Shown one piece after another: positions 8,236 through 16,805 of a stretch of DNA of 64,000 bases. The first letter of the stretch is position 1. Each line of letters starts with the position of its first letter. The translations under genes were made by a program, and so were the position numbers. The notes under the pieces were generated by a model that made no database searches, had not been told where the DNA came from, and saw nothing but the letters and a program-made list of their open reading frames with translations. The DNA is from Paenibacillus sp. KS-LC4 (GTDB taxonomy: Bacteria; Bacillota; Bacilli; Paenibacillales; Paenibacillaceae). The DNA lies in contig NZ_CP145905.1 in assembly GCF_036894955.1 (NCBI RefSeq), positions 3,304,501-3,368,500 of the forward strand. The letters are read 5' to 3'.

Positions 8236-10020
8236 TTATTCAGGAATAAGAAGCTTAATTTCGGTACCTGCACCTTTGCAGCTATTAATATGAAACTCAA
8301 ACCGGTCCCCATAACGAATCCGATAACGCGAATACACGTTTTGCACCCCGATGCCGCTGCGCGTATCCGAGCTGAGTCCTTCGCCCTGTTGAAGCGGAGG
8401 CTTCAAGCTGCTTCTGATGTCGGCCAAATGCTTGTCGGATATACCCACGCCGTCGTCTTTGACAATGAGCATGATGCTGCCGCCCTCCCTGCTAACGATT
8501 ACAGCGATCGTTCCTTTGCCGCGTTTGCGTTCAATACCGTGGAATACCGCATTTTCAACGAGCGGCTGAAGCGTCATTTTAAGCATAGGAATGCTGTATA
8601 GGTCGTCATCAATTTGCAGCTCAAAGGAAATTTTGTCCTCAAAGCGAATGCGTTGAATGTTCATATAAGCTTCAATTTGCACAAGTTCCTCCTGCAAGGT
8701 GACGATTTCATCCTTGTTTTTCGTATTGTAGCGAAAAATATCAGCAAGCGACTGCGCCATTTCACTAATTTCCTGAACTTGATAATAGTCGGACATCGCC
8801 CGGATGCTGTCTAGCGTATTGTACAGAAAATGCGGATTGATCTGCGAATAAAGCATGGCGAGCTGTGCCTCCTGCAGCTTAATCTGATTCACATACCGCG
8901 TCTCAATCAAATGTTGCAGCTCATCCTGCATCGCATTGAAGTTCATGCCGATTCTGCCGATTTCATCATTGCGCCGCACCTCGACGCGCACCGAAAAATC
9001 GCCACGTTTAATGCGGTTAACCGTCTTGTACAGATCTAGAATCGGCTTCGTAATTCGCTGCCCGAACACAACCGAAATAATCAGCGTAATCGCAAAGGCA
9101 ATGAGAGCGGTTGCAATAACCGTCGTCTTAATAATGTCTAGTGCGCCAAAAATATCATGCTTTGGCACAATAAGCACAGCCTTCCAGTTCGAATAAGCGG
9201 AATTCGTATACGAGACGAGTCGATCCTCGCCATCCAGACCCAGCCAAAACTTGCCTTGACTGCCGTTAATACGGCTCGTCAGCTCCTTCCCGCCTGCATA
9301 ACGCTGCGCATCACCAGATGCATAAACAAGCCTGTTGCCTTCGTCAAGAATGACAATGCTGCTGTTTGGCGAAAGCCCGTCGTTTCGTCCAATGCTGTTG
9401 AACAGCTCGGCACGATATTCGGCACGCACTAATATAAACTGCTCGGGATTGGAGAAATCGCGGATCATAATGGAGGAAAAATAGGCCGTTTCCCCATCCA
9501 ATGTCCGGTCTTCCGCTGGAATAAAGCCGCTGTAAAATACCTCGCCATCCTTCGCTACCGTTTGGCGAAACCATTCGGAGCTCCGCACCTTCGCCGGATT
9601 ATGCTGACCGCTTTCGTCAGAGGAGCTAAGCAGCTCGCCGTTGCTATAATAAATTTGAAAACGCAAAAAATCACGAATGGGCGTGACATTGAAGCTTTTT
9701 AAATACAAATCGCCGATTTTCTGCCGAAACAGGAACCGTTCGCGATCGCTAAGCTCGGGGTAACGATTAACGCCGTCAATATAGCTCTGTTCATTGTAGG
9801 AGGCCAGCAGCAAATTGCGCTTGCTATGAAAATCATTGTCCATATTTTTTTCAATTTGCTGGACGAGCAGCAGGCTGGCAGCCTCCGCTTGAGTCGCCAT
9901 CGTTTTGTAGGAAATATAGAAGGAAACCGAGCCGACCAGTGTAATACACACCAATATAATAATAAAGTAGCTTAACAACAGCTCATTGCGCAGCCGGATA
10001 ATAATTCCCCCTCGGAGCAA
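8236..10020 (-). CDS. YesM-like sensor histidine kinase
   Basis: A membrane sensor kinase of about 590 residues, first gene of the sugar operon. It has a transmembrane segment near residues 15-38, an extracytoplasmic dCACHE-like sensor region (about 40-290), a second transmembrane segment (about 297-320) and a HAMP domain (to about 375). The histidine kinase domain has the phosphoacceptor His in INPHFLYNTLDSIRAMSDYYQ and the G-box in GIGVQNVYSRYRIRYG. The coordinates use the TTG at 10020, but that codon has no Shine-Dalgarno. A strong GAGGGGG lies inside the reading frame at 10007-10013, and the best-placed codons after it are ATT (10002-10000) or ATC (9999-9997). The real protein probably begins just before RLRNELLLSY through a non-AUG start. 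The partner is the YesN-like regulator at 3175-4863. Confidence 0.9.
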   Translation of the reverse strand: MLRGGIIIRLRNELLLSYFIIILVCITLVGSVSFYISYKTMATQAEAASLLLVQQIEKNMDNDFHSKRNLLLASYNEQSYIDGVNRYPELSDRERFLFRQKIGDLYLKSFNVTPIRDFLRFQIYYSNGELLSSSDESGQHNPAKVRSSEWFRQTVAKDGEVFYSGFIPAEDRTLDGETAYFSSIMIRDFSNPEQFILVRAEYRAELFNSIGRNDGLSPNSSIVILDEGNRLVYASGDAQRYAGGKELTSRINGSQGKFWLGLDGEDRLVSYTNSAYSNWKAVLIVPKHDIFGALDIIKTTVIATALIAFAITLIISVVFGQRITKPILDLYKTVNRIKRGDFSVRVEVRRNDEIGRIGMNFNAMQDELQHLIETRYVNQIKLQEAQLAMLYSQINPHFLYNTLDSIRAMSDYYQVQEISEMAQSLADIFRYNTKNKDEIVTLQEELVQIEAYMNIQRIRFEDKISFELQIDDDLYSIPMLKMTLQPLVENAVFHGIERKRGKGTIAVIVSREGGSIMLIVKDDGVGISDKHLADIRSSLKPPLQQGEGLSSDTRSGIGVQNVYSRYRIRYGDRFEFHINSCKGAGTEIKLLIPE

Positions 10021-10184
10021 ACTTGTTTTAGTACCATTATAACGAATTGGGAGAAGTGAACCTATAACAAAAAGTGTTTATATAATAGCCAAAAGTAACC
10101 AGCTGTAAGTTATAAAAAAACTCGGGATAATGGTATAGTTCATGTATCAGGCAGATATTCCCCACATACAAAGGAGAATTGAAA

Positions 10185-10760
10185 ATGAGAAAACTCGTTC
10201 TTTTTCTGCACGCTTCGCTCGACGGATTTGTAGAAGGACCAAATGGTGAAATGGACATTGGCTGGGTTTCCTATGATGCTGATTTGGAGAAACACGCGCA
10301 AGAAATTTTGAGTACTGCCGACACCGTCCTCTGGGGACGTGGGACTTATCAGATGATGCACAGTTACTGGCCATCTATGCTTTCGGCTCCATCAGCTTCG
10401 CAGCACGAACGGAATCATGCCGAGTGGATCGAAAAAACAGCAAAACTCGTTTTTTCCACGACACTGGAGAAAGTGGAATGGAATAATTCCAAACTCGTGA
10501 AAGAAGATGTCGAGGAAGAGATCAAAACCCTCAAGCAGCAGCCAGGTAAGGATATGGTCATCCTCGGCAGTCCTAGGTTCGCACACCACCTTATGCAGCT
10601 TCATTTAATTGATGAGTATAAAATTACGGTTTCTCCCGTCCTGCTCGGTAAGGGATTGCCGTTATTCCAAGGCATCAAGGAGAAGACCAATCTTAAGCTG
10701 ATCGACAACAAGACCTTTGATTCTGGAGCCATAGGTCTCGTTTATCAGACGGTAAGATGA
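10185..10760 (+). CDS. Dihydrofolate-reductase-fold (RibD C-terminal domain) family protein
   Basis: A 191-residue cytosolic protein. I chose ATG at 10185 because AAGGAG lies 8 bases upstream; an in-frame TTG at 10179 is too close. It opens with KLVLFLHASLDGFVEGPNGEMDIGW, typical of RibD-C/YwjB-type reductases (variant of the usual SLDGF motif). VLWGRGTYQMMHSYWP is the NADPH-contacting region, and GSPRFAHHLMQLHLIDEYKITVSPVLLGKGLPLF is the conserved C-terminal part. It is likely an NADPH-dependent reductase of unknown substrate and not the main DHFR, which is at 47.8 kb. It is a single gene diverging from the sugar operon. Confidence 0.85.
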   Translation: MRKLVLFLHASLDGFVEGPNGEMDIGWVSYDADLEKHAQEILSTADTVLWGRGTYQMMHSYWPSMLSAPSASQHERNHAEWIEKTAKLVFSTTLEKVEWNNSKLVKEDVEEEIKTLKQQPGKDMVILGSPRFAHHLMQLHLIDEYKITVSPVLLGKGLPLFQGIKEKTNLKLIDNKTFDSGAIGLVYQTVR

Positions 10761-10901
10761 GCTTGTCACTTATTCCAGAATTGGGATGTATATTCCGACC
10801 GAGCATGGTCACCCGTGCTAGCTGGAACGCCTCTTCGACGTTAATCTGTTTCGTCACTCCCTACTTGAGTAGAGGGAGCTCTAAAAACTAACGCTTAAAA
10901 A

Positions 10902-10939
10902 GCCCAGAGCCGCTTCTAGGAGAAGAAACGGCTTTGGGC
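10902..10939 (-). terminator. Rho-independent terminator of the rhamnosidase gene
   Basis: On the minus strand, GCCCAaAGCCG pairs with CGGCTcTGGGC across a short loop and is followed by TTTTT. It lies 96 bases beyond the stop codon of the GH78 gene. The plus-strand side lacks a T-run. Confidence 0.7.
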
Positions 10940-11034
10940 GAAAGAATCTGTTTCCTTTTCATTATGAAACGTAATAATGGATCGGAAAAACGGGGCTCTT
11001 CCGAAAGCTTTCATCCCCCGCAGGACTGGCTTGA

Positions 11035-13710
11035 CTAGTCATTAACTTGACTGATTAAGCGGTAACAGCCGGAGCCAATTTCCAGCACCGTTTGGCTGAC
11101 AAAGGCATCCAGCACCTTAATATCCTCGCTGCCAGATAGACTAGCTGCTCCATCAATTGCCTTGACCGTCCCAGGAATGTATAGCGTTGCCGTTGTATTA
11201 GCCGGAATGATTACGTTTAACTGGAACTCCCCGGACTTATCCATTTGCCACTCTACTTCGATTTTTCCATATAACGAAGAAAAATGGGATTTTACATAAG
11301 CAAGTCCGCCGCCCGGCTGAGGACGGATAATCGCATGACGGAAGGCAGGTGCTCCCTTGTCTGCTTCAATGCCTGCCATATAGCGGAACATCCACTCGCC
11401 AACGGAGCCTAGCGAATAATGATTGAATGAATTCATCTGAGGCGTCTGGAAGCCCTTCTCCTCCGTCCAGCCATCCCAGCGCTCCCAAATGGTCGTCGCT
11501 CCATGCTTGATGGAATACATCCACGATGGAAAAGCTTCCTGCAACAGCAGCGAATATGCTACGTCGAGCTGGCCGTTATCGGACAGCGCGGGCAGCAAAT
11601 ACCCAACGCCGAGGAAGCCCGTCGTCAAGCGGTTCCCGCGATTGGCAATATCTGCTGCGAGATGGCGGACCGCCTTTAATCGCAGCTCTTCTGTAAGCAG
11701 ACCAAATTGCAGCGCAAGCACATATACCGTTTGCGTCTCCCCATGTATGCGGCCCTCCTCCGTTACAAAAGCAAGGCGGAATGCTGCGGCAATGCCCTGA
11801 AACAGCTGCTCCAATCGGCGAGCATCCTCCTCCTTGCCCAGCACGTCGGCAATTAACCCCAGCACCTTCGTGCTATAGGCAAAATAAGCGGTTGCCAGCA
11901 CCTCGTTTGGCGTATCGGCATCAATGGACAGCCAGTCGCCATAGTTGGCATAGTTTGGCCTTACTAGCTCTTCGGTCGTCGCGAGCAAGTAATCGACCCA
12001 TCTGCTCATTGCCTCATAATGCGTTTCCAAAATCCGTATATCGCCATACATTAAATACAGCGTCCAAGGAATAATGACGCCAGCATCGCCCCAGCCTGCA
12101 TTATCTGGCGCATACCAGTTCAGGCGCGTGCTCCAGTTTTTATAGCGAATCCAGCCTGCATCCGGCGCCACATCGGTGAAAGCGCCCGATGGCTGCTGGC
12201 AATCAACCATATCCCACATAAATTTATTGAAAAACCTTGCCACATCCATATTGTACGAGGCTGTACGCGCAAAAATCTGCGCATCCCCCGTCCAGCCAAG
12301 GCGCTCATCCCGCTGAGGGCAATCGGTTGGCACCGACAAGAAGTTGCCCCGCTGCCCCCACGTAATGTTGGAAAACAACTGATTTATCATCGCATTCGAC
12401 GTTTCCAAATGCCCTGTCTCCGGCGTGTCGGAATACACAACCTTGCCTGTAATCGTATCCAAATCAGGCTCGCCGGGATATCCAATCAGCTCTACATAAC
12501 GAAAGCCATGGAATGTGAAATGTGGCTCATAGCGCTCCAGCCCTTCGCCATTAAGCGTATAATGCTCTTGCTGAACAGCAACACGCAAATTTTCCAAATA
12601 CAGCGAGCCATCAGGACTCAGCATTTCCGCATGGCTGATCGTGACCGTCGTGCCGCGTTCACCGCTAACACGAAGCTCCGTCCAGCCGACCATATTTTGT
12701 CCCATATCAAAAATATAGCTGCCGCTCGGTGTCCGCTCCATCCGAATTGGCCTAATCGTCTTCATTACCTTAATCGGCGGTTCGTTAGACGCCACAAGCA
12801 TGCCGTTATAGCCAGGGCGCACATCCGGCTCCTCCCACAGGCTGTCATCAAAGCCTGCTTCCGACCAGCCCATCATTTCAAGCCGCGCGTCATACGCTTC
12901 GCCCATAATAAAATCGGAATATAAAATAGGCCCTTTACTTACCTTCCACGTATGATCGGTTGCGATACTTTGCTTCGTGCCATCCTCATATTCCACATAA
13001 GCCTGCATCATAAAAAACGGACGCTCTCCGTACACCTTGTCGCCAAGAAAGCCAACCGTTCCCGCATACCAGCCTTCTCCAATAATGACGCCAAAGGCGT
13101 TGTCGCCTTCATGCAGCAGCGGCGTAATATCATAAGCCTGCACCTGTGAGCGGACATTATAGTCCGTAAAGCCTGGGGCAAAATAATCCCCTACCCGCTG
13201 CCCGTTAACGTATAGCTCGAACAAGCCAAGCGCTGTCGCATAGACCATAGCGCGGCGCACCTTGCCGCCCAAGGTGAATGGCTTGCGCAAGTGGGGCGAG
13301 GGCTGTCTGCCTGCTGCTTCCTCATCATGCTTGCGGCCAATCCATTTACCTCGGTACGCTGCCCTATGAAGCAGCCCTACCGTCCAGAAGCTTGGCTCAC
13401 TCCATTCCGATACGCGCCCATAATTGTCCCAGACGCGCACCTTCCAAAAACATTCGGCCTCCGCCTCAAGTGGACGGCCGCCATATTCCACCTGAATGGA
13501 ATCGCCCGATTCCGTTTTTCCACTATCCCAGCGATCACCCTCATCTGCGCCCAGCCGCTCTATTGAAGAAGCGACCAGCACCTGATACGCTATTTGGCGA
13601 ACAGAACGCTTCTCTGAGCGCAGCTTCCAGAACAAGCGCGGCTTAGCCGCTTCAATACCGAGCGGATTCGTCATATATTCCGTTTTGCAATCTTCAATGA
13701 TTAATGACAT
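11035..13710 (-). CDS. Alpha-L-rhamnosidase, glycoside hydrolase family 78
   Basis: An 891-residue enzyme of the usual GH78 length. It has N-terminal beta-sandwich domains (Fn3-like at about 15-115, Bac_rhamnosid_N at about 150-320) and a middle rhamnosid-family domain. The (alpha/alpha)6 catalytic barrel follows, with the hallmark VPTDCPQRDERLGWTGDAQ carrying catalytic acidic residues, then NYGDWLSI and IWERWDGWTEEKGFQTP. A C-terminal beta-sandwich begins after about 780. No signal peptide is visible, so it probably cleaves terminal alpha-L-rhamnose from imported oligosaccharides in the cytoplasm. AGGGGG precedes the ATG. It is apparently monocistronic with its own terminator, but has the same orientation as the nearby sugar-uptake operon. 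Confidence 0.95.
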   Translation of the reverse strand: MSLIIEDCKTEYMTNPLGIEAAKPRLFWKLRSEKRSVRQIAYQVLVASSIERLGADEGDRWDSGKTESGDSIQVEYGGRPLEAEAECFWKVRVWDNYGRVSEWSEPSFWTVGLLHRAAYRGKWIGRKHDEEAAGRQPSPHLRKPFTLGGKVRRAMVYATALGLFELYVNGQRVGDYFAPGFTDYNVRSQVQAYDITPLLHEGDNAFGVIIGEGWYAGTVGFLGDKVYGERPFFMMQAYVEYEDGTKQSIATDHTWKVSKGPILYSDFIMGEAYDARLEMMGWSEAGFDDSLWEEPDVRPGYNGMLVASNEPPIKVMKTIRPIRMERTPSGSYIFDMGQNMVGWTELRVSGERGTTVTISHAEMLSPDGSLYLENLRVAVQQEHYTLNGEGLERYEPHFTFHGFRYVELIGYPGEPDLDTITGKVVYSDTPETGHLETSNAMINQLFSNITWGQRGNFLSVPTDCPQRDERLGWTGDAQIFARTASYNMDVARFFNKFMWDMVDCQQPSGAFTDVAPDAGWIRYKNWSTRLNWYAPDNAGWGDAGVIIPWTLYLMYGDIRILETHYEAMSRWVDYLLATTEELVRPNYANYGDWLSIDADTPNEVLATAYFAYSTKVLGLIADVLGKEEDARRLEQLFQGIAAAFRLAFVTEEGRIHGETQTVYVLALQFGLLTEELRLKAVRHLAADIANRGNRLTTGFLGVGYLLPALSDNGQLDVAYSLLLQEAFPSWMYSIKHGATTIWERWDGWTEEKGFQTPQMNSFNHYSLGSVGEWMFRYMAGIEADKGAPAFRHAIIRPQPGGGLAYVKSHFSSLYGKIEVEWQMDKSGEFQLNVIIPANTTATLYIPGTVKAIDGAASLSGSEDIKVLDAFVSQTVLEIGSGCYRLISQVND

Positions 13711-13788
13711 TAAATTTCAACCCCCTAAAGTATTAACGCTTCACATATTTCTTTTTGCTTGCCTCTTCTGTATGTCTTTTGCTTACTC

Positions 13789-15240
13789 CTATGCTTGCTC
13801 CTTGACCTTATCGGAGCTGTTATGAACCAAACGCTCATGCAGAAAATCAACAATATGCTGCACCTGCATTTGACCGTCACCATGCTTGGCTGCTCCAAGC
13901 TTCATTTGGAGTAGGCAGCCTGGGTTGCTCGTAAGCAAATAATGCGCCTTTGTCGCATTGGCATGCTCCATTTTGCGCGCTAGCAGCCCGCCCGCCATTT
14001 CTGGCTGGACAATATTGTAAGTGCCTGCCGAGCCGCAGCAGCGGTCAGCCTCAAACATTTCTACAAACTCAGCTCCACTTACGTCCCTCAGCAGCTTCCG
14101 GGGAGCATCAGCAGAGCGCATCACATTGCGCAGATGACAGGAATCCTGATACGTAATCCGAATCGGCTGGCCCTCCGGCTGGGCGGCTGCAAGCTTACCG
14201 GAACGGATAAGCAAATGACTAATATCCACCACACGCTTCGCTAGCCACAACGCGCCTTCCCTCCACTGCTCATCCTCATGAAGCAAGTGGTCATATTCCG
14301 TTAAGCTGGCGCCGCAGCCGCCCGCATTGGATACGATATAGTCCACACCAGCTGCCTGAAAAGCAGCAATGTTCTTCCTCGCTAGTGACCGGGCATCCTT
14401 CATCTCCCCGCTATGCGCGTGAAGCGCTCCACAGCAAGCCTGCGTATCCGGTATGACGACCTCAAAGCCTGCTTCAGTCAGCAGCTCCACCGTCTTGATA
14501 TTCGTTTCCGTGAACAGCATATCCATAAGACAGCCGCGGAACATGCCGACTTTAGCTATTTTCGTGCCTTTTGCCGGATGATGGCTGCCAATTTTTTGGA
14601 CAATGCCTTTGCTTGAGGCATCCGGCAGCACCTGCTCCATCTCGCTCAAATGCACCGGCAGCAGCTTCATAACGCCAGCGCTGCGCGCCAGCTTCCGAAG
14701 TCCGGCTTGCTGATACAGCCTTATAGCTCCGCCGAGAAGCCGCACCCGCTTCTGATGAGGGAAAAGCTGCTTGAACACTACGTGCCGCAGCGGCTTTACC
14801 CACCACCTGTGGCTTTCCGTATGCGCTTCAATCGCCTCCCTCGTCTGTTCAAGGAGCTGGCCATATTTCACATCTGCTGGACATGCTGGCTCGCAGGCAC
14901 GGCAGCCAAGACAATGGCTCATCTGCTCCTCAAAGGACTGGTCAGGCATCATCAAACCGTCGGTAACCGCTTTCATCAATGCAATGCGACCGCGTGGCGA
15001 TTCCGCTTCAATACCTGTTTCACGAAACGTTGGACATGCAGGTAGACAGAAGCCGCAGCGCATGCAATTGGTCAATTGATCCTCATCAAGCTGGAGCTTG
15101 AGCTTTCCAGCAAGCTGAAGCTGCTGCGAGCGTGGCGTAATGCACGCTGGCTCAGTTCCGTGCCGATTTATGTTTGTGGCTTTGGCTGCTTCTGTAGCTG
15201 CTGTAATTTGAACAGGCAGCCTTTCTTCCGTTTTAACCAT
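13789..15240 (-). CDS. glcF: Glycolate/(S)-lactate oxidase iron-sulfur subunit GlcF
   Basis: A 483-residue Fe-S subunit. I chose ATG at 15240 (MVKTEERLPVQ), which overlaps the end of glcD by eight bases, with GGGTGGTG upstream. An upstream in-frame extension to 15276 has no support. Two 4Fe-4S motifs are visible: CMRCGFCLPACPTFRETG (near residue 62) and CLGCRACEPACPADV (near 114). Two CCG-type domains follow (ACCGALHAHSGEM and RCCGSAGTYNI). It transfers electrons from the FAD subunit GlcD to membrane quinones or another acceptor. The N-terminal 45 residues are rich in Thr and Ala and look family-specific. No glcE gene lies between glcD and glcF, as is usual in Bacillota. Confidence 0.93.
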   Translation of the reverse strand: MVKTEERLPVQITAATEAAKATNINRHGTEPACITPRSQQLQLAGKLKLQLDEDQLTNCMRCGFCLPACPTFRETGIEAESPRGRIALMKAVTDGLMMPDQSFEEQMSHCLGCRACEPACPADVKYGQLLEQTREAIEAHTESHRWWVKPLRHVVFKQLFPHQKRVRLLGGAIRLYQQAGLRKLARSAGVMKLLPVHLSEMEQVLPDASSKGIVQKIGSHHPAKGTKIAKVGMFRGCLMDMLFTETNIKTVELLTEAGFEVVIPDTQACCGALHAHSGEMKDARSLARKNIAAFQAAGVDYIVSNAGGCGASLTEYDHLLHEDEQWREGALWLAKRVVDISHLLIRSGKLAAAQPEGQPIRITYQDSCHLRNVMRSADAPRKLLRDVSGAEFVEMFEADRCCGSAGTYNIVQPEMAGGLLARKMEHANATKAHYLLTSNPGCLLQMKLGAAKHGDGQMQVQHIVDFLHERLVHNSSDKVKEQA

Positions 15241-16648
15241 GCTGAAGCACCACCCTCTTGCGCGACTGTTTGGCAAATATTTTGCCGGGATTGAGTAAAT
15301 GATGCGGATCGAACGCCTGTTTAACGGCCTGCATCACTTCAATGCCTGCGGAGCCGACCTTCCATTCGAGATAAGGGGATTTCACTAGGCCAACGCCATG
15401 CTCGCCTGTAATCGTCCCGCCGAGCCGAATCGCTGCCTCAAAAATTTCCGCAAATGCCGCCTCAACGCGGTGAATTTCTTCCTTATCCCGGGCATCAGTC
15501 GTTGCTGTAGGATGCAGATTGCCGTCGCCCGCATGGCCGAAGGTACAGATCGTCACTTGATGCTTGCGGGCAATTCGATTAATTTCCAGCACCATTTCGG
15601 CAATTTTGGAGCGGGGCACCGTCGCATCCTCAAGAATCGTCGTTGGCCGCAAGCGTGCAAGTGCGGTAAACGCACTGCGCCTTGCTGTCAGCAGCTTGAG
15701 TGCTTCCTCTGGACTTTCAGCGATGCTAACGCTGTGCGCCTGCTCGCTTCGGCAAATCTCTTCAATCCTTGCGATGTCCCGTTCTACCATTTCCGTTTCT
15801 CCGTCCTGCTCGATGAGCAGAATCGCCTCCATATCGAGCGGCAAGCCAAGCTTGGCAAAGTCGTCGACCACCCGCACCGTTGCATTATCGAGAAATTCGA
15901 GCGTTGAAGGAATAATGCGGCTCTCAATGATTTTGGACACGGTTCGCGCTGCACCATACAAGTCCTTATACATAGCCAGCATTGTCTTCTTGTACTTTGG
16001 CGGCGGCACAAGCTTAAGCGTCGCTTCGGTAATAATCGCCAGCGTCCCTTCCGAGCCGACGAGCAGCTTGGTCAAATCATACCCCGCTACATCCTTCATC
16101 AGCTTGCCGCCGGTACGAATAATTTCGCCGCTGGCCAGCACGGCCTCCAGGCCGAGAACATAATCTTTGGTCGTGCCGTACTTGAGTCCGCGCAGCCCAC
16201 CAGAGCATTCCGCAATGTTGCCGCCAATAGTTGAAATTGCCATACTGCTCGGATCGGGCGGGTAAAATAAACCGAGCGACTCCACATGGGCGATAAAAGA
16301 TTTTGTAATGAGTCCGGGCTGAACAATTGCAACCAAATTTTCGAGATCAACCTCCAAAATGCGATTCATCCGGTGCATGACCATCACTACTCCGCCCTCG
16401 ACGGGAACAGTCCCCCCGCATAAGTTCGTGCCTGAGCCGCGGCCAATGACGGGAATGCGATGCGTATTCAACACCTTCATAATCGCACTCACCTGCTCCG
16501 TGCTCGCAGGGTAGATAACACCATCTGGAAGCGCTTGCAGCATTGGTGTACCATCATAAGAATGAGTCACAAGCGACTGCGGATCATCTTTATAAAAATC
16601 GCTCCCCACTATAGCGAGCAGTTGTTGGCGAACTGTTTCCTGCAGCAT
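15233..16648 (-). CDS. glcD: Glycolate/(S)-lactate oxidase FAD subunit GlcD
   Basis: A 471-residue FAD-linked oxidase, matching the usual GlcD length. I chose ATG at 16648 (MLQETVRQQL), because AAGGGG is 8 bases upstream; in-frame ATGs at 16666 and 16681 lack Shine-Dalgarno sequences. The PCMH-type FAD domain includes PVIGRGSGTNLCGGTVP and STIGGNIAECSGGLRGLKYG. The C-terminal FAD-oxidase domain has CTFGHAGDGNLHPT and TGEHGVGLVKSPYLEW, which contain substrate and cofactor contacts. It oxidises glycolate or lactate together with GlcF. The gene diverges from a FadR-type regulator across a 157-base region holding a promoter and a perfect palindrome. Confidence 0.94.
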   Translation of the reverse strand: MLQETVRQQLLAIVGSDFYKDDPQSLVTHSYDGTPMLQALPDGVIYPASTEQVSAIMKVLNTHRIPVIGRGSGTNLCGGTVPVEGGVVMVMHRMNRILEVDLENLVAIVQPGLITKSFIAHVESLGLFYPPDPSSMAISTIGGNIAECSGGLRGLKYGTTKDYVLGLEAVLASGEIIRTGGKLMKDVAGYDLTKLLVGSEGTLAIITEATLKLVPPPKYKKTMLAMYKDLYGAARTVSKIIESRIIPSTLEFLDNATVRVVDDFAKLGLPLDMEAILLIEQDGETEMVERDIARIEEICRSEQAHSVSIAESPEEALKLLTARRSAFTALARLRPTTILEDATVPRSKIAEMVLEINRIARKHQVTICTFGHAGDGNLHPTATTDARDKEEIHRVEAAFAEIFEAAIRLGGTITGEHGVGLVKSPYLEWKVGSAGIEVMQAVKQAFDPHHLLNPGKIFAKQSRKRVVLQHG

Positions 16649-16704
16649 ATTGATGTCCCCTTCCATAAAATAAAGCTTCACCTATTACTCCATCAATTAA
16701 TCAG

Positions 16705-16717
16705 GTCATCTGATGAC
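16705..16717. promoter_or_regulatory. Candidate FadR/LldR-type operator (13-bp palindrome)
   Basis: GTCATCTGATGAC is a perfect 6-1-6 palindrome in the glcD/regulator intergenic region. It sits just downstream of the predicted glcD -10 box, where a bound repressor would block transcription. FadR-type regulators of lactate and glycolate genes bind short palindromes containing GTC/GAC half-sites. The assignment to the adjacent regulator is inference. Confidence 0.55.
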
Positions 16718-16731
16718 TTTGAATTGAAAAA

Positions 16732-16760
16732 AGTATACACTAAAATAGATAAAAGCGAAA
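16732..16760 (-). promoter_or_regulatory. Predicted glcDF promoter, overlapping a weak cre-like site
   Basis: On the minus strand, -10 TATACT (16737-16732) is separated by 17 bases from a weak -35 TTTCGC (16760-16755). A cre-like sequence (16756-16769, 11 of 14 matches) overlaps the -35 box, which would fit catabolite repression. The -10 is good, the -35 poor; the promoter may need an activator. Confidence 0.4.
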
Positions 16761-16805
16761 GCGTTATTTTGAAGCATGCTAATTCGTTGTTTGAAGGGAG
16801 TTCAT

